64,000 nucleotides of DNA, from assembly GCF_006442205.1 (NCBI RefSeq), contig NZ_VFVR01000003.1:558001-622000 (forward strand). The letters run 5' to 3'. A program made the translations under genes and the position numbers. Source of the stretch: Mesorhizobium sp. B2-3-12 (GTDB taxonomy: Bacteria > Pseudomonadota > Alphaproteobacteria > Rhizobiales > Rhizobiaceae). The notes under the pieces were generated by a model, which saw only the letters and a program-made list of their open reading frames with translations, made no database searches and was not told where the DNA came from. Positions 63,549-64,000 of the stretch are shown here, piece after piece (the first letter of the stretch is position 1; every line of letters starts with the position of its first letter).

Positions 63549-64000
63549 TTACTGCCGCCAGGGCGTCAGCCGCGGCAGCCAGCCCGGTACGTTGCGGCGG
63601 TAGGCCTCGTACTCGGCACCGTAGCGGCCGGCGAGCGTCGGCTCCTCGTAGAGCTTGACGAAGGTGGCCATGGCGATTGCCGCGACGACGCCATAGGCGG
63701 CAAGCGTCCAGCTCGAAAACATCAGCACCTGGCCGAGAATGATCGCCAGTACGGCGACATACATCGGATTGCGAACATGGCGATAGATGCCGCCGACCAC
63801 CAGTTTCTCGGTCGGCGCGACCGGGGCGGGCGTGCCGAGGCCTTCCAGCGCGAAGCGGCCGAAGGCGTGCAGCAATGCCGCCACCGCGACCGCGATCAGG
63901 ACCCAGCCCAGCGGCACCATGCCCGGCAGGCTCGACCGTGGCAGCCTCCAGCGGTCGCTCAGCAGCCACGGCGCCAGCCCTGCGACGACGCAAGGCGCGG
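63549..64000 (-). CDS. Isoprenylcysteine carboxyl methyltransferase-family protein, partial
   Basis: The frame stays open to the window's right edge (visible 150 residues), so the start is outside. It has two to three membrane helices and TEKLVVGGIYRHVRNPMYVAVLAIILGQ and YGAEYEAYRRNVPGWLPRL, the ICMT/PEMT signatures with the RHPxY-like SAM-binding segment. Likely an inner-membrane methyltransferase of unknown substrate; the ATG at 63920 is internal. Confidence 0.8.
   Translation of the reverse strand, partial: APCVVAGLAPWLLSDRWRLPRSSLPGMVPLGWVLIAVAVAALLHAFGRFALEGLGTPAPVAPTEKLVVGGIYRHVRNPMYVAVLAIILGQVLMFSSWTLAAYGVVAAIAMATFVKLYEEPTLAGRYGAEYEAYRRNVPGWLPRLTPWRQ

Overview
The window looks like chromosome from a GC-rich alphaproteobacterium of the order Hyphomicrobiales (Rhizobiales), most likely Mesorhizobium or a close relative. 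This rests on overall gene style, high G+C third positions, the LsrB/VtlR-like LysR gene next to trxB, a DUF1344 gene, a PrsDE/ExsH-like secretion cassette and several families of palindromic intergenic repeats. I did not see rRNA, tRNA, CRISPR arrays, intact insertion sequences or prophage genes. The assignment is by eye, with no database search.

Layout. 0.2-8 kb: an ABC-F ATPase gene with a possible leader-peptide attenuator, a DMT exporter, an unusually long uvrB and a DUF2778 (L,D-transpeptidase-like) envelope protein, all on the minus strand. 8.5-13.4 kb: a plus-strand cassette of a Tat-exported isoaspartyl methyltransferase-like protein, a large membrane-embedded spermidine-synthase-like protein and an exported alpha/beta hydrolase. 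13.4-15.7 kb: a LysR regulator divergent from a gamma-butyrobetaine-dioxygenase-like gene. 15.9-25.5 kb: mostly secreted or membrane proteins of unknown function (EF-hand-loop protein, CapA-like, DUF3137, DUF2314, DUF1344, FAD oxidase, DUF4383-like). 26.2-31 kb: a lipid kinase, then a minus-strand catabolic operon (GMC oxidoreductase, enolase-superfamily dehydratase, HIBADH-like dehydrogenase) whose genes overlap by 4 bases. 31.2-38.8 kb: purC, a dehalogenase-like hydrolase, a thioesterase, an HxlR/FMN-reductase pair, a decayed ABC-transporter ATPase, an ECF42-like sigma factor with its DGPF/YCII partner, and a second DMT exporter.

39-43.7 kb: a type I secretion cassette (GH16 glycanase with Ca-binding repeats, ABC exporter, membrane fusion protein), probably for processing exopolysaccharide, preceded by an AT-rich region with a duplicated palindrome. 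43.8-52 kb: CNNM/CBS protein, LysR/MDR pair, LssY_C protein, ChaC-like cyclotransferase, two adjacent extensin-like genes, DUF3775 and a TPR protein with a clear terminator. 52.3 kb: greA with a terminator-like leader. 53-60.6 kb: a nearly complete ADP-heptose supply and transfer locus (hldD-waaF-waaC on minus; hldE-gmhA-gmhB on plus; a core glycosyltransferase), indicating a heptose-containing LPS inner core. 60.8-64 kb: Lrp-type regulator, trxB, LsrB-like regulator and an isoprenylcysteine methyltransferase-family gene running off the right edge.

Many neighbouring genes overlap by 4-28 bases, so translational coupling is common. Intergenic spaces hold at least three recurrent palindromic repeat types.
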